Assembly: GCF_002865645.1 (NCBI RefSeq)
Contig: NW_020194546.1
Location: 407,970-471,969 of the forward strand
DNA: 64,000 nucleotides
Source of the DNA: Hyaloscypha bicolor E
Lineage: Eukaryota > Ascomycota > Leotiomycetes > Helotiales > Hyaloscyphaceae
Direction of reading: 5' to 3'
Under the pieces are notes generated by a model. That model was not told the DNA's origin and ran no database searches. It worked only from the letters and a program-made list of their open reading frames with translations. The position numbers were made by a program, and so were the translations under genes. Shown here piece by piece: positions 1 through 10,959 of this stretch (positions within the stretch are counted from its first letter, which is position 1; each line of letters starts with the position of its first letter).

Positions 1-1
1 T

Positions 2-1835
2 GTGATTGTACTGGCCCTTAAAATGGTGCCCAGAAGTGGGGGGGTACTCCATGGGAAATTGCTTGCCACGGTGATGGGTGCACCGTTAAGCTTCTTCACG
101 TAAGCATGATCTCACGTTCATTGTCTTGACGTCTCATGGCAGTTCTAACCCCCAAAGTTCCCGAGAGATGCGGTTCATTGAGTTATCCAAGTAGAGTAAT
201 ACTGACTCCAAGATCCTTAGGAAAACCGACACAGGTACAACTACGAACAGGTCAGGGACATACCCCTTCCAAGTGAAACCCATACTGATGCCCGCTCCGT
301 TAGATTTAGTCAAGACATGACCATTATTGACACTGAACTTCCTTATTCGCTTGTCGACCTTTCTCTCTCGGTCATAACCACGACCATGGGCGCTATTTTG
401 ATGTGTCTCTCGGCCAGCTACTTCGCCAGCCTGATGCCACCAGTTATTCTCGCAGTTTGGGGTAAGGCACTCATCAGTTCTCCGCCGGGAACTTTTGGCT
501 AACCTCGAACTGTAGTTTTGCAGAAATACTACCTGAGAACCTCTCGGCAGATGCGACTACTCGATCTGGAGGCTAAATCACCTCTATACTCGCACTTCCT
601 TGAGTCGCTTACCGGACTGGTAGAAATCAGAGCTTTTGGATGGAGTGATAATTTCCTAGTAAGTCAACCTGATCCGAAACTTCGAATACCAGCCTGTGTA
701 AGAGTCCCAAAGCTAAATACCGGAACTAGACGCGGAATCTTGACCTCTTGGATACATCGCAGAAGCCATACTACCTTCTCTTCTGCATCCAGCGCTGGCT
801 TTCGTTCATTCTCGACCTGATGGTCATGGTCCTAGCCGTAGTTTTGATGGTCCTTGTGGTCAAGCTGGTGAGTTTTCTCCAAGCAAGATAGTTTCTATCA
901 CAGGACTAACTTTGCCATAGCGAGAGAACATTACCCCTGGATATGTTGGCTTGGCCTTACTCAACGTGATGAGTTTCAATCAATCGCTTGCCCAGATTAT
1001 CAAGAATTGGACACAGCTCGAGACGTCAATAGGAGCCATCGCACGCTTGATGAGTTTCTCCGCACAAACGGCATCCGAGAATCTCCCCAGAGAGAATGAA
1101 ACCGTCCCTGACAACTGGCCAGCACACGGAACGATCGAATTCAAGAACGTTTCGTCTTCGTACACCCCAGGCGGGAACCAGGTCATCCGTGGCCTCAACA
1201 TGTCCATCAAGGCTGGACAGAAGATCGGTATTTGTGGGCGAAGTGGCAGTGGGAAAAGTTCACTGATAACCACACTTTTCCGGATGCTCGAGATCGCCGA
1301 GGACAGCGCAATCACCATCGACGGCATCGATATCACGAGACTTCCCAGGGAGACGGTCCGTTCGAGACTGAATGCCATTCCTCAAGAGCCGTTCTTCGTC
1401 AAAGGCACCGTTCGTTCCAACGCCGACCCATACCAGCAGCACACGGATGCAGTTATCATCGCAGCAATTCAGAAAGTACACCTTTGGGATTTAGTGAAAA
1501 GTAAGGGTGGACTCGATACCGAACTGGATTCCGAGTTCTTCTCACACGGCCAAAGACAATTGTTCTGCCTGGCAAGAGCGGTCTTGAAGAAGAACAAAGT
1601 GGTCATCCTAGACGAGGCGACGAGCAGTGTTGATACCAAGTCGGACGAACTTATGCAGAAAGTGATACGTGAGGAGTTCACGGCCTGCACCGTCATTGCT
1701 GTTGCTCATCGACTGGATACTATTTTGGATTTTGACAAGATTGCCTTGCTCAGCGCTGGGGAGCTGAAGGAATATGATACCCCTCAGGCGTTGCTGGCGA
1801 GGCCAAGTGCCTTCAGGGAGTTATACAACTCTTGA
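2..1835 (+). CDS. ABCC-type ABC transporter, C-terminal half (5' end outside window)
   Basis: Full-type ABC exporter of the ABCC (MRP-like) class; the window opens inside the second membrane domain. Exons by GT-AG junctions and frame: 2-99, 221-250, 304-461, 516-658, 730-867, 921-1835, together 493 residues. The early part reads TVMGAPLSFF, then TDTG...NRFSQD, the conserved cytoplasmic loop before the last helices of TMD2; LLDTSQKPYY and the hydrophobic run around 770-867 follow. The last exon holds the second nucleotide-binding domain: Walker A GRSGSGKSS, Q-loop near IPQEPFF, signature FSHGQRQ (variant of LSGGQ), Walker B VVILDEATSS and H-loop AVAHRLD. ATP-driven export of a conjugate, toxin or metabolite is known for the family; the substrate cannot be told. 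It stops with TGA after LYNS, as MRP proteins usually end soon after NBD2. Confidence 0.93.
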
Positions 1836-1955
1836 GGGATTTTTCAAAGGGGAGAGACAACCGGAAAATGAACAACAGAATGGATCGGCTGGGGAAAGTA
1901 TATAGACAGACCAGGGCAGAGTGGTGTTAGAGATGGGAAGGTGTGGGTAATGGAG

Positions 1956-1989
<34 letters not shown>

Positions 1990-2016
1990 CGTGTGTGCGT
2001 GTGTGTGTGTGTGTGT
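1956..2016. repeat. TA/TG dinucleotide microsatellite
   Basis: A short (TA)n run passes into a long (TG)n run with two TGCG interruptions, about 60 bp in total, roughly 120 bp past the stop of the ABC transporter gene. It is a likely length-polymorphic locus. Confidence 0.95.
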
Positions 2017-2640
2017 TAATTATAATGCCTCTGTTGATGACCTTACCATTTGAGACTATGTCAAATGTACAAGGAAAGCCGCTGTAATACCCGCATCGCC
2101 TGGATCCTGGATTTTCGATGGAGCTGGGTGACCGTTGGTGGCTCAATCCGAGGGCTGCGCCGCGGGCTGACAAAAGCTTATTTGAACCACGACTTCCACG
2201 AGAGGTTCAGAATAAAAAAGTCCTGGTGTGGCTGAGGGTAGCACACGAAGAAAGATAAGGGAGATTGGCGGCCGTGTCTTCTGGTCCAAAAGGGCAAATT
2301 GATCCCTCTCTTGGCGGACTACTTCAACACTTGGCTCATTTATCGCAAAACGGAGAAGAGACTCGGGGGTCTCGGGGCATGTTCTTCATCTGGATTCCGG
2401 ACCCTTCAGCAGCCCGGCTGCGGTGGAGAGGTTGACGTTTGTGAGACTGTGACAGTGTGAAGCCGACACGAAACATCTGGCCGAGATAAGGGGAAAGGGC
2501 CGCGAGGACGAAGACGGGGACGCTCGTGTGTCCTTGTTCTGAAGACAGAAGGAGATAGGAAACAGCTAGGGTTCAGGAGGGGATGGGAAAATGGCAGACG
2601 GCCGCAGAACCAGGGCAGTGGAGCAACTGGCACGTGACAG

Positions 2641-2772
2641 CATGGAAGCATGGAAGCATGGAAGCATTGGGAGATGCAAGCGTGGAAGATGGAAGCAGAG
2701 AAGCAGGAAGCAGAGAAGCATGCTGAGTGGAAGCATGGAAGAAGACAAGCAGACAAGCATGGAAGCATGGAG
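2641..2772. repeat. Degenerate GGAAGCAT minisatellite
   Basis: Repeats of an 8-base unit close to ATGGAAGC, perfect at the left (three to four copies) and then scattered variants (GGAAGCAG, GAAGACAAGC). The periodicity creates spurious reading frames on both strands; none looks like a conserved protein. Confidence 0.85.
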
Positions 2773-3163
2773 CAGGGGAGTCCTTGATGCTCTTCCCCAC
2801 CTCGCGGCAATGCCGTCCCCACGGCGGGCCCGATGCCCAATGGTGGCCGAGATCTGGAAACAGGGGCAGGGACCGCCGGGGGCGGCGATGAAATCTCTCG
2901 GTCGGCGTAACCCGAACTGGTGCTGGACGAGTCCAGTCCAGGTTTCAGGCCTCAGGCATCAGGCCGCCAGCCTCAGCGGCTGCCAATGGCCACAGTGGCC
3001 ACCCATGGCCAGTTCACGCATCCCAGCCGGCCCCACTGCCCAGCCTCCCAGAAGCCGCGTAGAAACATCCCTCGGCCTGACGTCGCCGTGGCGTGCAGGG
3101 CATGGCAGGGGTACATACTTGTAAATTATAACATGGGCAAGGTCATGGATCATGGAATGCGAT

Positions 3164-3179
3164 GGGGGGGGGGGGGGGG
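3164..3179 (+). repeat. 16-base poly-G run
   Basis: An uninterrupted run of 16 G follows GAT at 3161-3163, about 610 bp before the permease start codon. Long G runs are slippage-prone, so the exact length in the assembly may be unreliable. Confidence 0.9.
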
Positions 3180-3629
3180 CATTTTTGCATTGGACATCGG
3201 CCCACCAGCTCGACGCCGTCCCATTCGCGCACTCCAGCCCGCACCCGCACTCACTCACGCTTTCGCCGCCTCCCCTTCCCTTCCCTCCGCTCTCGACTCC
3301 TCTCACAGGCTGGCTGGCAGCCTGGCCGCCTGGCCGCCATTCTCCATCGGGGTTATGTAAACGCATTTGTCGATTGTCTGCGGGCCGGCTGGCGTCTTGT
3401 CTGGCTTGCTCGGTGCCAAGCCAAGCCAAGCTACACATCGCATCGGCGCACCAGAGAGCGATCCCTCCTTATCCAGTGGTGGACCAGTGACTGGCGACCG
3501 CGTGCCTACGTTCCTTCCTCGAAAGGTCAAGCAAGCTCTCTTATCCGTCGACCCCCCGTCTCTTCTCCTCCGGTCAATCTTAGTCTCTTGCCTGCCAACC
3601 TACCTGCCTACCTCCTGGTCGACTCTTGT

Positions 3630-3787
3630 AAAAACTTTCTTTCACGCTTCCTCTCTTCCTCCCTCCTCCCTCCCTCCCTCCCTTCAACCATTCCTCTCTT
3701 CCTTCAAAGAAAAGTCTATCAATTGCCCCTCCCCCCAAGGCACAAGGGTACCCCGACTCGCAGCTCCGACGATACGACTACGACATC
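3630..3787 (+). promoter_or_regulatory. Pyrimidine-rich leader/core promoter of the permease gene
   Basis: The stretch from about 3640 to 3740 is strongly CT-rich (CCCTCCCTCC blocks). This is typical of fungal core promoters and 5' leaders lacking a clear TATA box. The start codon at 3788 follows in the context CATCATGACC. The transcription start is not determined; the assignment rests on composition and position. Confidence 0.5.
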
Positions 3788-5754
3788 ATGACCACGCCTG
3801 AAATCATGAACGATGCGCAGCTACACGATGGCAATCCACACCACCGACGCAAAAGCACCGGCATTATCGAGGTCCATGGCCCCGATGGCCAGAGAAAGAC
3901 CCTGAATCTGGCTGAGATGAATGATGCAGATGCTCAACTGGCCGCCCAATTCGGCTACAAGCCCGTCTTCAAAAGAGAATTTGGCTACCTGTCAACCTTC
4001 TCCTTCGCCGTCAGTATCAGCGGTCTGTTTGCCACAATCATGACCACTTTCTCCTTCCCGCTCTATGCTGGAGGCTCTGCTGCCGCTGTTTGGTGCTGGT
4101 TGATCTCCGGTGCCGGTTGTATGTGTATTGCTGTAAGTCGAATCGCCTCGGGCAATAGGTGAAATGTTTCTTATTGACAATGTCAAAGTGCTCTGTTGCC
4201 GAGCTTGTCTCTGCATATCCCACGTCTGGAGGATTGTATGCACCCCCCAAAGCCCATCTGCGCCAATGCCTAATTATCTCAGATACTTCACAATTTCTCG
4301 ACTTGCCCCCCGTGATTGGGTCCCCGCCCTCAGCTGGTAAGACGAGAGTTGACTGATGGATCTCGAACACGGTGCTAAATAATTGGACAGGATTACCGGC
4401 TGGATCAATTTGCTCGGACAAGTGAGCCGATGCCCTCACATGACAATATCAGTACTAACACGGTTTTCTAGGTTGCTGGTGTTGCCTCTTCTGAATATGG
4501 CGCTGCCCAGATGCTTCTCGCAGCCGTCTCCATGGGACGAGACTTCAACTACACGATCACGACCAACACGACCATCGGTGTCATGGCCGCCCTGACGGTA
4601 CTCACGGGATCGGTCAACTCCTTGTCAACTTACTGGATGGAAAAGATGACCAAGACGTATGTCATCTTCCACGTCTTGGTCTTAGTGTCATGCTCCATTG
4701 CCCTTTTGGTCATGACCAAGACCAAGCATGATGCACACTATGTCTTCACAGACGTCGAACCGACCTCGGGATGGAGCCCTGCCGGTTTCAGTTTCTTGTT
4801 CGGGTTTCTGTCCGTCTCGTGGACCATGACCGATTACGATGCGACGGCACATATCACGGAAGAGATCAACGAACCGGAGGTCAAGGCTCCCTGGGCCATC
4901 TCGCTCGCTATGCTCTTCACATATATTGCCGGCTTCCTGTTCAATATTGTGCTATGCTTTTGCATGGGCGATCCTGCGGAGATCCTCTTAAGCCCGATCG
5001 TTCAGCCAGTTGCACAGATCTTCTACAACAGTCTCGGTAAGGCCGGTGGAATCTTCTTCACTGTCTGTGGATTCATCATCATCAAGTTTGTCTGCTTTAC
5101 AGCCATGGTAAGTCTTGCTCTCAACCCCAGACCTCCCCCCTTTTGCTAACGGTCGTAAAGCAAGCCTTGGGCCGGACCGTCTTTGCCTTCTCACGTGATC
5201 GTCTCATTCCCGGACACAATATTTGGACCCAAATCAACTCCAAGACAGGAACTCCTCTTTACGCTGTGTGGGTCTCTGTTTTCTTCTGCATCGCCATTAA
5301 CTTGATTGGTCTGGGCTCATATGCTGCCATTGCCGGAGTCTTCAACATCTGTGCGATCGCTCTCGACTGGAGTTACTGCATTCCTATTGCATGCAAACTC
5401 ATGTTCGGGAAGTTCGAGCCAGGACCATGGCATATGGGCGTCTTCAGCAAATATGTCAATGCTTGGGCCTGTCTCTGGACGCTGTTCGTCAGCATTATCT
5501 TCATTCTGCCAACCGTCAGGCCCGTGACTGCTCTTACTGTGAGTTATGCCTCTGAGTGATCAAGAATAGGTGCTGACTTGTAACAGATGAACTACGCATC
5601 CGTCTTCCTTGTTTTCATCCTAGGCTGTGCGGCGATCTTCTGGTATATTAGCGGCCGGAAATATTATAGTGGACCTGTTATCGAAGCAGAGGGATACGAG
5701 TCCAATGGTGAGGCTCCAGCCTTGGACGGGGAGAAGAAAGCTGAGCTGGCTTGA
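3788..5754 (+). CDS. Amino acid/GABA/choline-type permease (APC superfamily)
   Basis: Plasma-membrane proton-coupled permease of the fungal amino acid/choline transporter family, related to yeast Uga4/Hnm1. Exons: 3788-4132, 4189-4235, 4283-4336, 4391-4421, 4472-5107, 5161-5538, 5587-5754; 552 residues, normal length. The cytosolic N-terminus (about 70 residues) leads into FGYLSTFSFAVSISG, the first helix. AELVSAYPTSGG, WITGWINLLGQ and GVASSEYGAAQ follow and are diagnostic of this family. The later signature AFSRDRLIPG...W..IN lies in the sixth exon, and about 12 hydrophobic helices can be counted. The C-tail is short and acidic. The 47-, 54- and 31-base exons are supported by exact frame and splice sites. 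The substrate (GABA, choline or another amino compound) cannot be decided from sequence. There is no operon-like neighbour. Confidence 0.93.
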
Positions 5755-6385
5755 TCCCGGTATATATGCACGGAAACTTGGTGGTGGTGCTTATGTGGAT
5801 TGCATTCGCATCTTATTGCCCACGATGAACGATAAGCTCAAGAGCTGTAGGTCTTTGCAGGTTGTTCTATAGCTATATCTCGACTGAGATGAAGAAATGA
5901 TACCCATTGATAATTGTTTTCATCGTCTCTGCTTCGATTTTGTACTTTGCTTTTGCTTTGGCAAGCTACCCAAAGACGGGTCATTGAGAAGGCAAGGCAA
6001 GTTTCTAGTGAATGCATAGAATCAGCCTTTCACCAAGGCAGAAGAGAGGATGTTCAAGAAATCTACGGCACTTTGGAATTGAGAAGTTCCGAGTCGGGCC
6101 TAGCTCGCCTTGGTTTATTGCCGGGGTAGGGGTATTGAGTCTTTTTCGTCCCCAATCTCCGAGGCATTTCGATGCTAGATATTGAGAGACTTCTATTCAA
6201 CTTCGTAGCTCGCGTATATTCTCTTTGGAGTGTGCTCGTGGGGGTGGCTCTCGTGATCCTAGATCAGGAAGTCTACTCCCCCTTTCCAATGTTGCCACCT
6301 TTGTGGACAGGGCTGAGATGCCATCAAACGCCGCCCCTCAATGCCATCTCTCTCCTTTCCTCCACCCCCAAAAACGCTCTCAAAC
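5755..6385. other. Intergenic region, 3' flank of the permease
   Basis: No credible gene. A CT-rich stretch from about 6280 begins the decayed region on the opposite strand. The 71-codon frame at 5914-6129 has no recognisable domain. Confidence 0.6.
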
Positions 6386-9300
6386 TCAAAACTCCCTTCC
6401 CCCTCCCCCTTCCTCCTCAACAACACCCCTCATCACGCCTCCCGACCTCTCCACAACATCCTCCCTCTTCCCTTCCTCACCCTTCCACTTAAACAGCCAA
6501 TGCGGCAACACAGGCAGCTCGCCGTCCCCTCTGTTCAACTCAAACCCCACTTCTCTCACCTCTGCTGAAAACTCGGAGTTCACGGCTTCCAAGAGGTGCA
6601 TGTAGTGCCTGTGCAGGGAGAAGTGGTGGAAGTTTAGGGTGCACGATTTCTGTGATGCGAGCGTAGAGAGGGCGATTAGGAGCTGGCTGGATTAAGAGAT
6701 TAGGTTAGTATCCGTTTACGATGGAAAGTGTTGAAGGGAGTGCAGTGGAAGTGAGGGCTTACGTATTGGTTAGAGCGTGGGAGCGCTAGAATTGTGCTAT
6801 GAGGGCTCGTTGGGGTGTGAGTCTGTGCCGAGGGTTGATAGATTGTCATCATTCCGGTGGAAATGGTTGGCTCCCCTCCATTTGAGCAACCTGGGTCTTC
6901 ACCATTCGTGATATTGCTCCGAGACGATCGAAGCGGGTGCAATTCCTCTTTTTTCGACGTTCCTGGGCCTGATCAGAGGTTTGCTCATGCTCGAATTCCG
7001 TGGTGCTATCATCTCACTAGTGCCATCTGCCCGCTCGTGGCTGCGGGAATATTGGCCTGGATCAGATGGAAGGTTGTCTCATCAGAATATTCGCTGGTTG
7101 GAGTAGATCACGATTATGGCTTCCATGTCAAGCCATCTGGGGAAGCCGATCGATTCGTGCCTGATTGCATTATATAGCTTGGCGGCAGCAACTGGGTATT
7201 GTTGGAATCTGGACTCTTCGATGACTGATGCATGCCCCACGGAGGAAAAAGTAGCATGAGTTGGTGTTCAACTCTGTTCTCCCTTTGCGTGAGATTACCG
7301 CAAGCCTCTCCCAACCCAGGTAGGCTGATCTGAGAAAGTGGTTGCACTGACAGCCACAGCTGGTTTCCTCACCGAAACAAATTTCCAACTCTTGTTGATG
7401 GCCAGACTGATTTGGAAGAACCGGGACATAGCAGGGAACAGAAATATCAATTAAAGAATCCCTACTGGCCGCCCCCCACGGATTTGAATTATTCAATCCA
7501 ATTTCATTCATTGTGAGAAGCGGAATATCATAAGGCTACAGAGAAACTGGGTGGAGACGAAAGTAACAAAATAGCTCAATATTGTCTGTGTGTATTCCAT
7601 GAGAAAGATGCAATGGAAATCTTTCTGGCTCTGGGAAATCTCTGATTATCCGGAACCCAGCCTCCTCGAAAGTGGTCTTAGTGACTCTGCTCAGAGGGAC
7701 ATCAAAGTGCTCGGCGATTTTGATATACGGTCCCGGAATCGTGCGAACACCTTGGAAATTCCCGAGTCAGTAGTGCCTTGAACTTTTGATACACCAAGCT
7801 CTCGAAAAACATTGGAAAGGAATGTTTGAAATACTCTTATGGTGTGGGAAACACCAGGGAGGGAAAGATCGACTCAGAAATACACATACGGTGACCCGTT
7901 TTTTTGTGGAGCTCAATGAAACCCTGGTCGGCCTCAGATTCTAAGATGTAGCGAGTATCGCATACAACCTGTAACGTGAATACAAGCTAGATAGGGATGC
8001 GTCGATTTCTCAGCATCGTTGTGATTCTTCGTGTGGATTCATGCTCTCCAGGAATAGAGAATCTGGGATTATTCTTGAGACCGTTGATGAGCCAGCACTC
8101 TGCAATCAACTCATACAGAATCTGGTTGTCCCGAGACCTTTTGTCCGGTAAGCAGCTGCGTGATATATCACGGGCTTTCCAATGTCCTTAGATAGCCAAA
8201 TCGATTAGCATTTTTTATTCTGAAGTGTCACTGGAGGGAAATCAGGAAGACCGTCTTCCTGGGTAAATTGAGGGTTAGAGAAAAAGGAGAAAGTCTGAAA
8301 ACTGGTAGCGAAGATGGCAGGAATCCCTTTTCTTGGGAGGAACTGGATCCAACCAGCCGCTCAGATCATAAAACCGGAAAAGGCAGACCCAGTACGCTTC
8401 CTAGAGAGGGCGGTAGGTTAGCATATTGACAACCAAGAAACAAAAAAGGAGTGGGAATTGATAAACTCACCCCATAGATCTCCTCTGAACTCTCTCCATA
8501 GTCTTCGTTGCCAACTTTATCGTAATCAACATGATCAAGTCCAATGTCCGAGAACTGCAGGTTGGCCATGCTCTGGTAGTCAGTAAGGCCGCTATCTCGA
8601 TGGATTTGAAAGAGCAACTCCCGCTCCGACCTCTGCAGCAACTTAGAAGCGGTGTTAGTCATGAGAGAGACACACGCCTGGCTGATTATTCCATCTGTCA
8701 AGCCATACTGCTATTCCTGAAGGTATTCGCGGAGGTTGTTCCAATCTTTGAAGAAACAATAAATCTTGAAATAAAGATCGTCGCCCTCGTCCAATCCATA
8801 GTTGACTTGGCGAGTCTGTACGAAAGAATCCATAACATCGATATCAGTAGATGGTACAGCCTTCTCCGACAGCCTCGCTATCTTCTCCCACTTCCTGGCT
8901 TTGCCCTTCCTTTTCCCGTACTGAATCTTTCGAAGGTTCCTGTTGCCTGACTTTCCCGTCCGCTCTCTGTGTCACTACCCCCATCGCTATTGCTAACTGT
9001 ACCGGAAGCATCGCCCTCGATGTCCGGGGGAATAAACAAGCTGCTGGTATCGCTATTCCTCTGACTGCGAGAAAATTTGCCTTGCTTTGCCTTAGGTGTT
9101 GCTGAGGGGTTTTTGGTGCCTCTTTCAAAGCTCTTTAAGGCTCCCTCAAGAACTTGGACGTAAGGTGCATGACAAGAACCAGCCTCCTTCTATCCTCGAC
9201 TGCGGTAAAATAGGACAGCTTCTTGTCGTTGAGAGATGACTTCTTGCAGGACTTAACGAAGATCTTCAGGAATGACATGGCCACGAGAAATCACAAGTTG

Positions 9301-9504
9301 AACCAGACTTGGAATCTCGCGGATTTGGACAGGTCCGCCTTCCTTGTTAGTGGACCTAGAAATCTTGTGCCCTAGCTTTTTCTCCTGCTTCAGCCAGGAC
9401 CTAAATTTCTGTTCTCTTGCCTTGGAGGCTTTGTACGTATCTACAATTCGGAAACCGGGGAGATTCGACATCAAAACCATGTCAAAATCCTTCCTTAGGA
9501 CCAT
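6386..9504 (-). pseudogene. Broken gene of the DUF6604 family
   Basis: Minus-strand relic of a large fungal protein of unknown function. Pieces appear in collinear order. The N-terminus (9504-9256) is an LPG...TYK start followed by a VISRG/IPEDLR segment. An in-frame TAA at 9253-9255 follows, then the frame continues (VLQEVISQRQEAVLFY) to a TAG at 9190-9192. A low-complexity linker comes next, with a frameshift near 8925. Then come NYGLDEGDDLYFKIYCFF, a hallmark stretch of DUF6604 proteins, and a TAG at 8711-8713. The segment with SLMTNTASKLLQRSE and DIGLDHVDYD follows, then a likely intron at about 8401-8471. More pieces lie near 8120-7990 (ILYELIAECWLINGL), 7975-7890, 7750-7560 and perhaps 6942-6386. 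Most stops are TAA/TAG that CAA/CAG could give by one C-to-T change. The family call rests on memory of family patterns; the C-terminal limit is uncertain. Confidence 0.72.
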
Positions 9505-10035
9505 GCGAAGAGAGATGAAAAGATGGAAATTAAACAGGAAATGGGGACGCCCTTCAACGTTTTCTTAACGGCGCTACCTGCGTTTTAGCGGTGTGGATCT
9601 TACCCAAACCACGACGCGTCATCACGTGTTCTGAACAGATACTTCACTTGAGCTCTGCAGAGTCCGAATGACCAAGGGGCTCTATGAGAGTTGGCGTGCT
9701 TGTTCTAAGAGTGATGGTTATCGACTTGCATTCTTTTGGTGAACTGTGGTTCACGACGCAATGGATAACCACGTGCCATTTGAGCAAGGTAAACAACCTA
9801 AGATGCGTGCTTCTTGCAAGGTAGCACAGTGATCTTGTCTTGTCGTCAAGTCCACATGAATTCTATGCACATTTTCCGTTTCCATCGATAAAAGCAATCT
9901 GAGAACTCCATGCGCTGAAAGGCAATGACCAAGTTAAAGATTCAAAAGTAGGGGGTATGTTCGGTGTTGTAAGCAAGGGAGTTTTTGTGTCCAGTCTAGC
10001 ATCCCATGCAGCTTATCCCTAATACCACCTAGAAC
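9505..10035. other. Intergenic region
   Basis: About 530 bp with no gene seen. It contains the ancestral 5' flank of the DUF6604 relic and the 3' flank of the luciferase-domain gene. Confidence 0.6.
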
Positions 10036-10959
10036 CTAATGCTCAGTCGCGTAAGATCCGGTATCTCTTTCTAAAAGAGAATCCTTCTCAGCCTTCACTT
10101 CAAATTGCTCGCCAGACACCCAGAAACCAGCTGCTTCGATGATCCGACAGACAACGTCCAGTTCAGTTCGATCTCGGGGAGCGTAGACCATGATGAACTC
10201 GCGAGGGACATATTGTTTCATCCAACCGCCCCTTGCAAGAGGATGTCTCTCACCCCAGCCCTTCTCCAGCACGACCTTGGCGTCATCTGGGTGCAGGTTC
10301 ATATGCATGCTTCGATCGCTATGGTGAACGTGGCAGATCTCACCACGACAGGTGGGATTGATCGGATCACGGGCAAAAAGGGCGAGCCCCTTCTTCTCGA
10401 AACATGAAGTGCCAACACGGAAGGAGTTTGGGTGCCTGACCACGAGATTCTCCAGACTCGTACGCAGCATTTTGTACATCTGGGCACACCCCGGTTGATC
10501 CAGTTGCCGTTGAGGCGCGATTCCTGCTATCTTGGGTCGTGGACCAGTCCGCTCCGGGAGCCAAGTATGAGCCCGTTGGTAGTAGCCTGTCACAGGATAT
10601 ATCTTTTCGGAGAAGGTCGCTGGCGTGTATGGATCAGACAGCGCAAAGAGACGGAGGTATGCGATTTTGAGGTAGCCCAGGAAAGTGGACGGAGTTCCTC
10701 CAGGTCCGAGGTTGAGGAAGTTCTCATAGTCATTGTAGATTATGAAGGGCAATGGTGCCAAAGCCAGTAAGGTGCAAGTCAGGGATGGTTGGAGAACCTG
10801 GATGCTGATGATGATGGCAAGTATTGCTGAAATGAGAGATGGGCCGGTCAGGGTAATCTGGAGGATAGAATGCTGGGTCATCGACATCGGAGGGTCAAAT
10901 GGTGCGTCGGCTTCCTGGAAAATGACCCGAGTCGTTGTGGTTGAGCTTGCGACCTCCAT
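10036..10959 (-). CDS. Luciferase-domain-containing protein (DUF5519-like)
   Basis: Single-exon gene of 307 residues. Two hydrophobic stretches (about residues 30-75) suggest N-terminal membrane anchoring. The C-terminal half matches the fungal luciferase-like domain family: GIAPQRQ near residue 145, then EICHVHHSDRSMHMNLHP, GWGERHPLA, FIMVYAPRD and IIEAAGFWVSGE. Despite the name, no light-emitting activity is known for these fungal proteins and their biochemical role is unsettled. The start codon lies in a clean context and no upstream in-frame methionine is needed. The two flanking regions are gene-poor. Confidence 0.88.
   Translation of the reverse strand: MEVASSTTTTRVIFQEADAPFDPPMSMTQHSILQITLTGPSLISAILAIIISIQVLQPSLTCTLLALAPLPFIIYNDYENFLNLGPGGTPSTFLGYLKIAYLRLFALSDPYTPATFSEKIYPVTGYYQRAHTWLPERTGPRPKIAGIAPQRQLDQPGCAQMYKMLRTSLENLVVRHPNSFRVGTSCFEKKGLALFARDPINPTCRGEICHVHHSDRSMHMNLHPDDAKVVLEKGWGERHPLARGGWMKQYVPREFIMVYAPRDRTELDVVCRIIEAAGFWVSGEQFEVKAEKDSLLERDTGSYATEH

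Larger units (their letters stand above)
1836..3787. other. Intergenic region between the two transporter genes
   Basis: About 1.95 kb with no convincing gene. Reading frames here are short, overlap on both strands and arise from low-complexity sequence. It holds a dinucleotide microsatellite (1956-2016), a purine-rich minisatellite (2641-2772), a 16-G run (3164-3179) and a pyrimidine-rich leader ahead of the permease. The 3' end of the ABC gene and the promoter of the permease must lie here. Confidence 0.7.

Noticed and set aside
2406..3801. Several 100-200-codon frames between the two transporter genes
   Set aside because: They arise from the GGAAGCAT minisatellite, the G run and CT-rich leader DNA. 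They overlap each other on both strands.
5914..6129. 71-codon plus-strand frame with a hydrophobic start
   Set aside because: It lies in the 3' flank of the permease and has no known domain or splice-supported extension.
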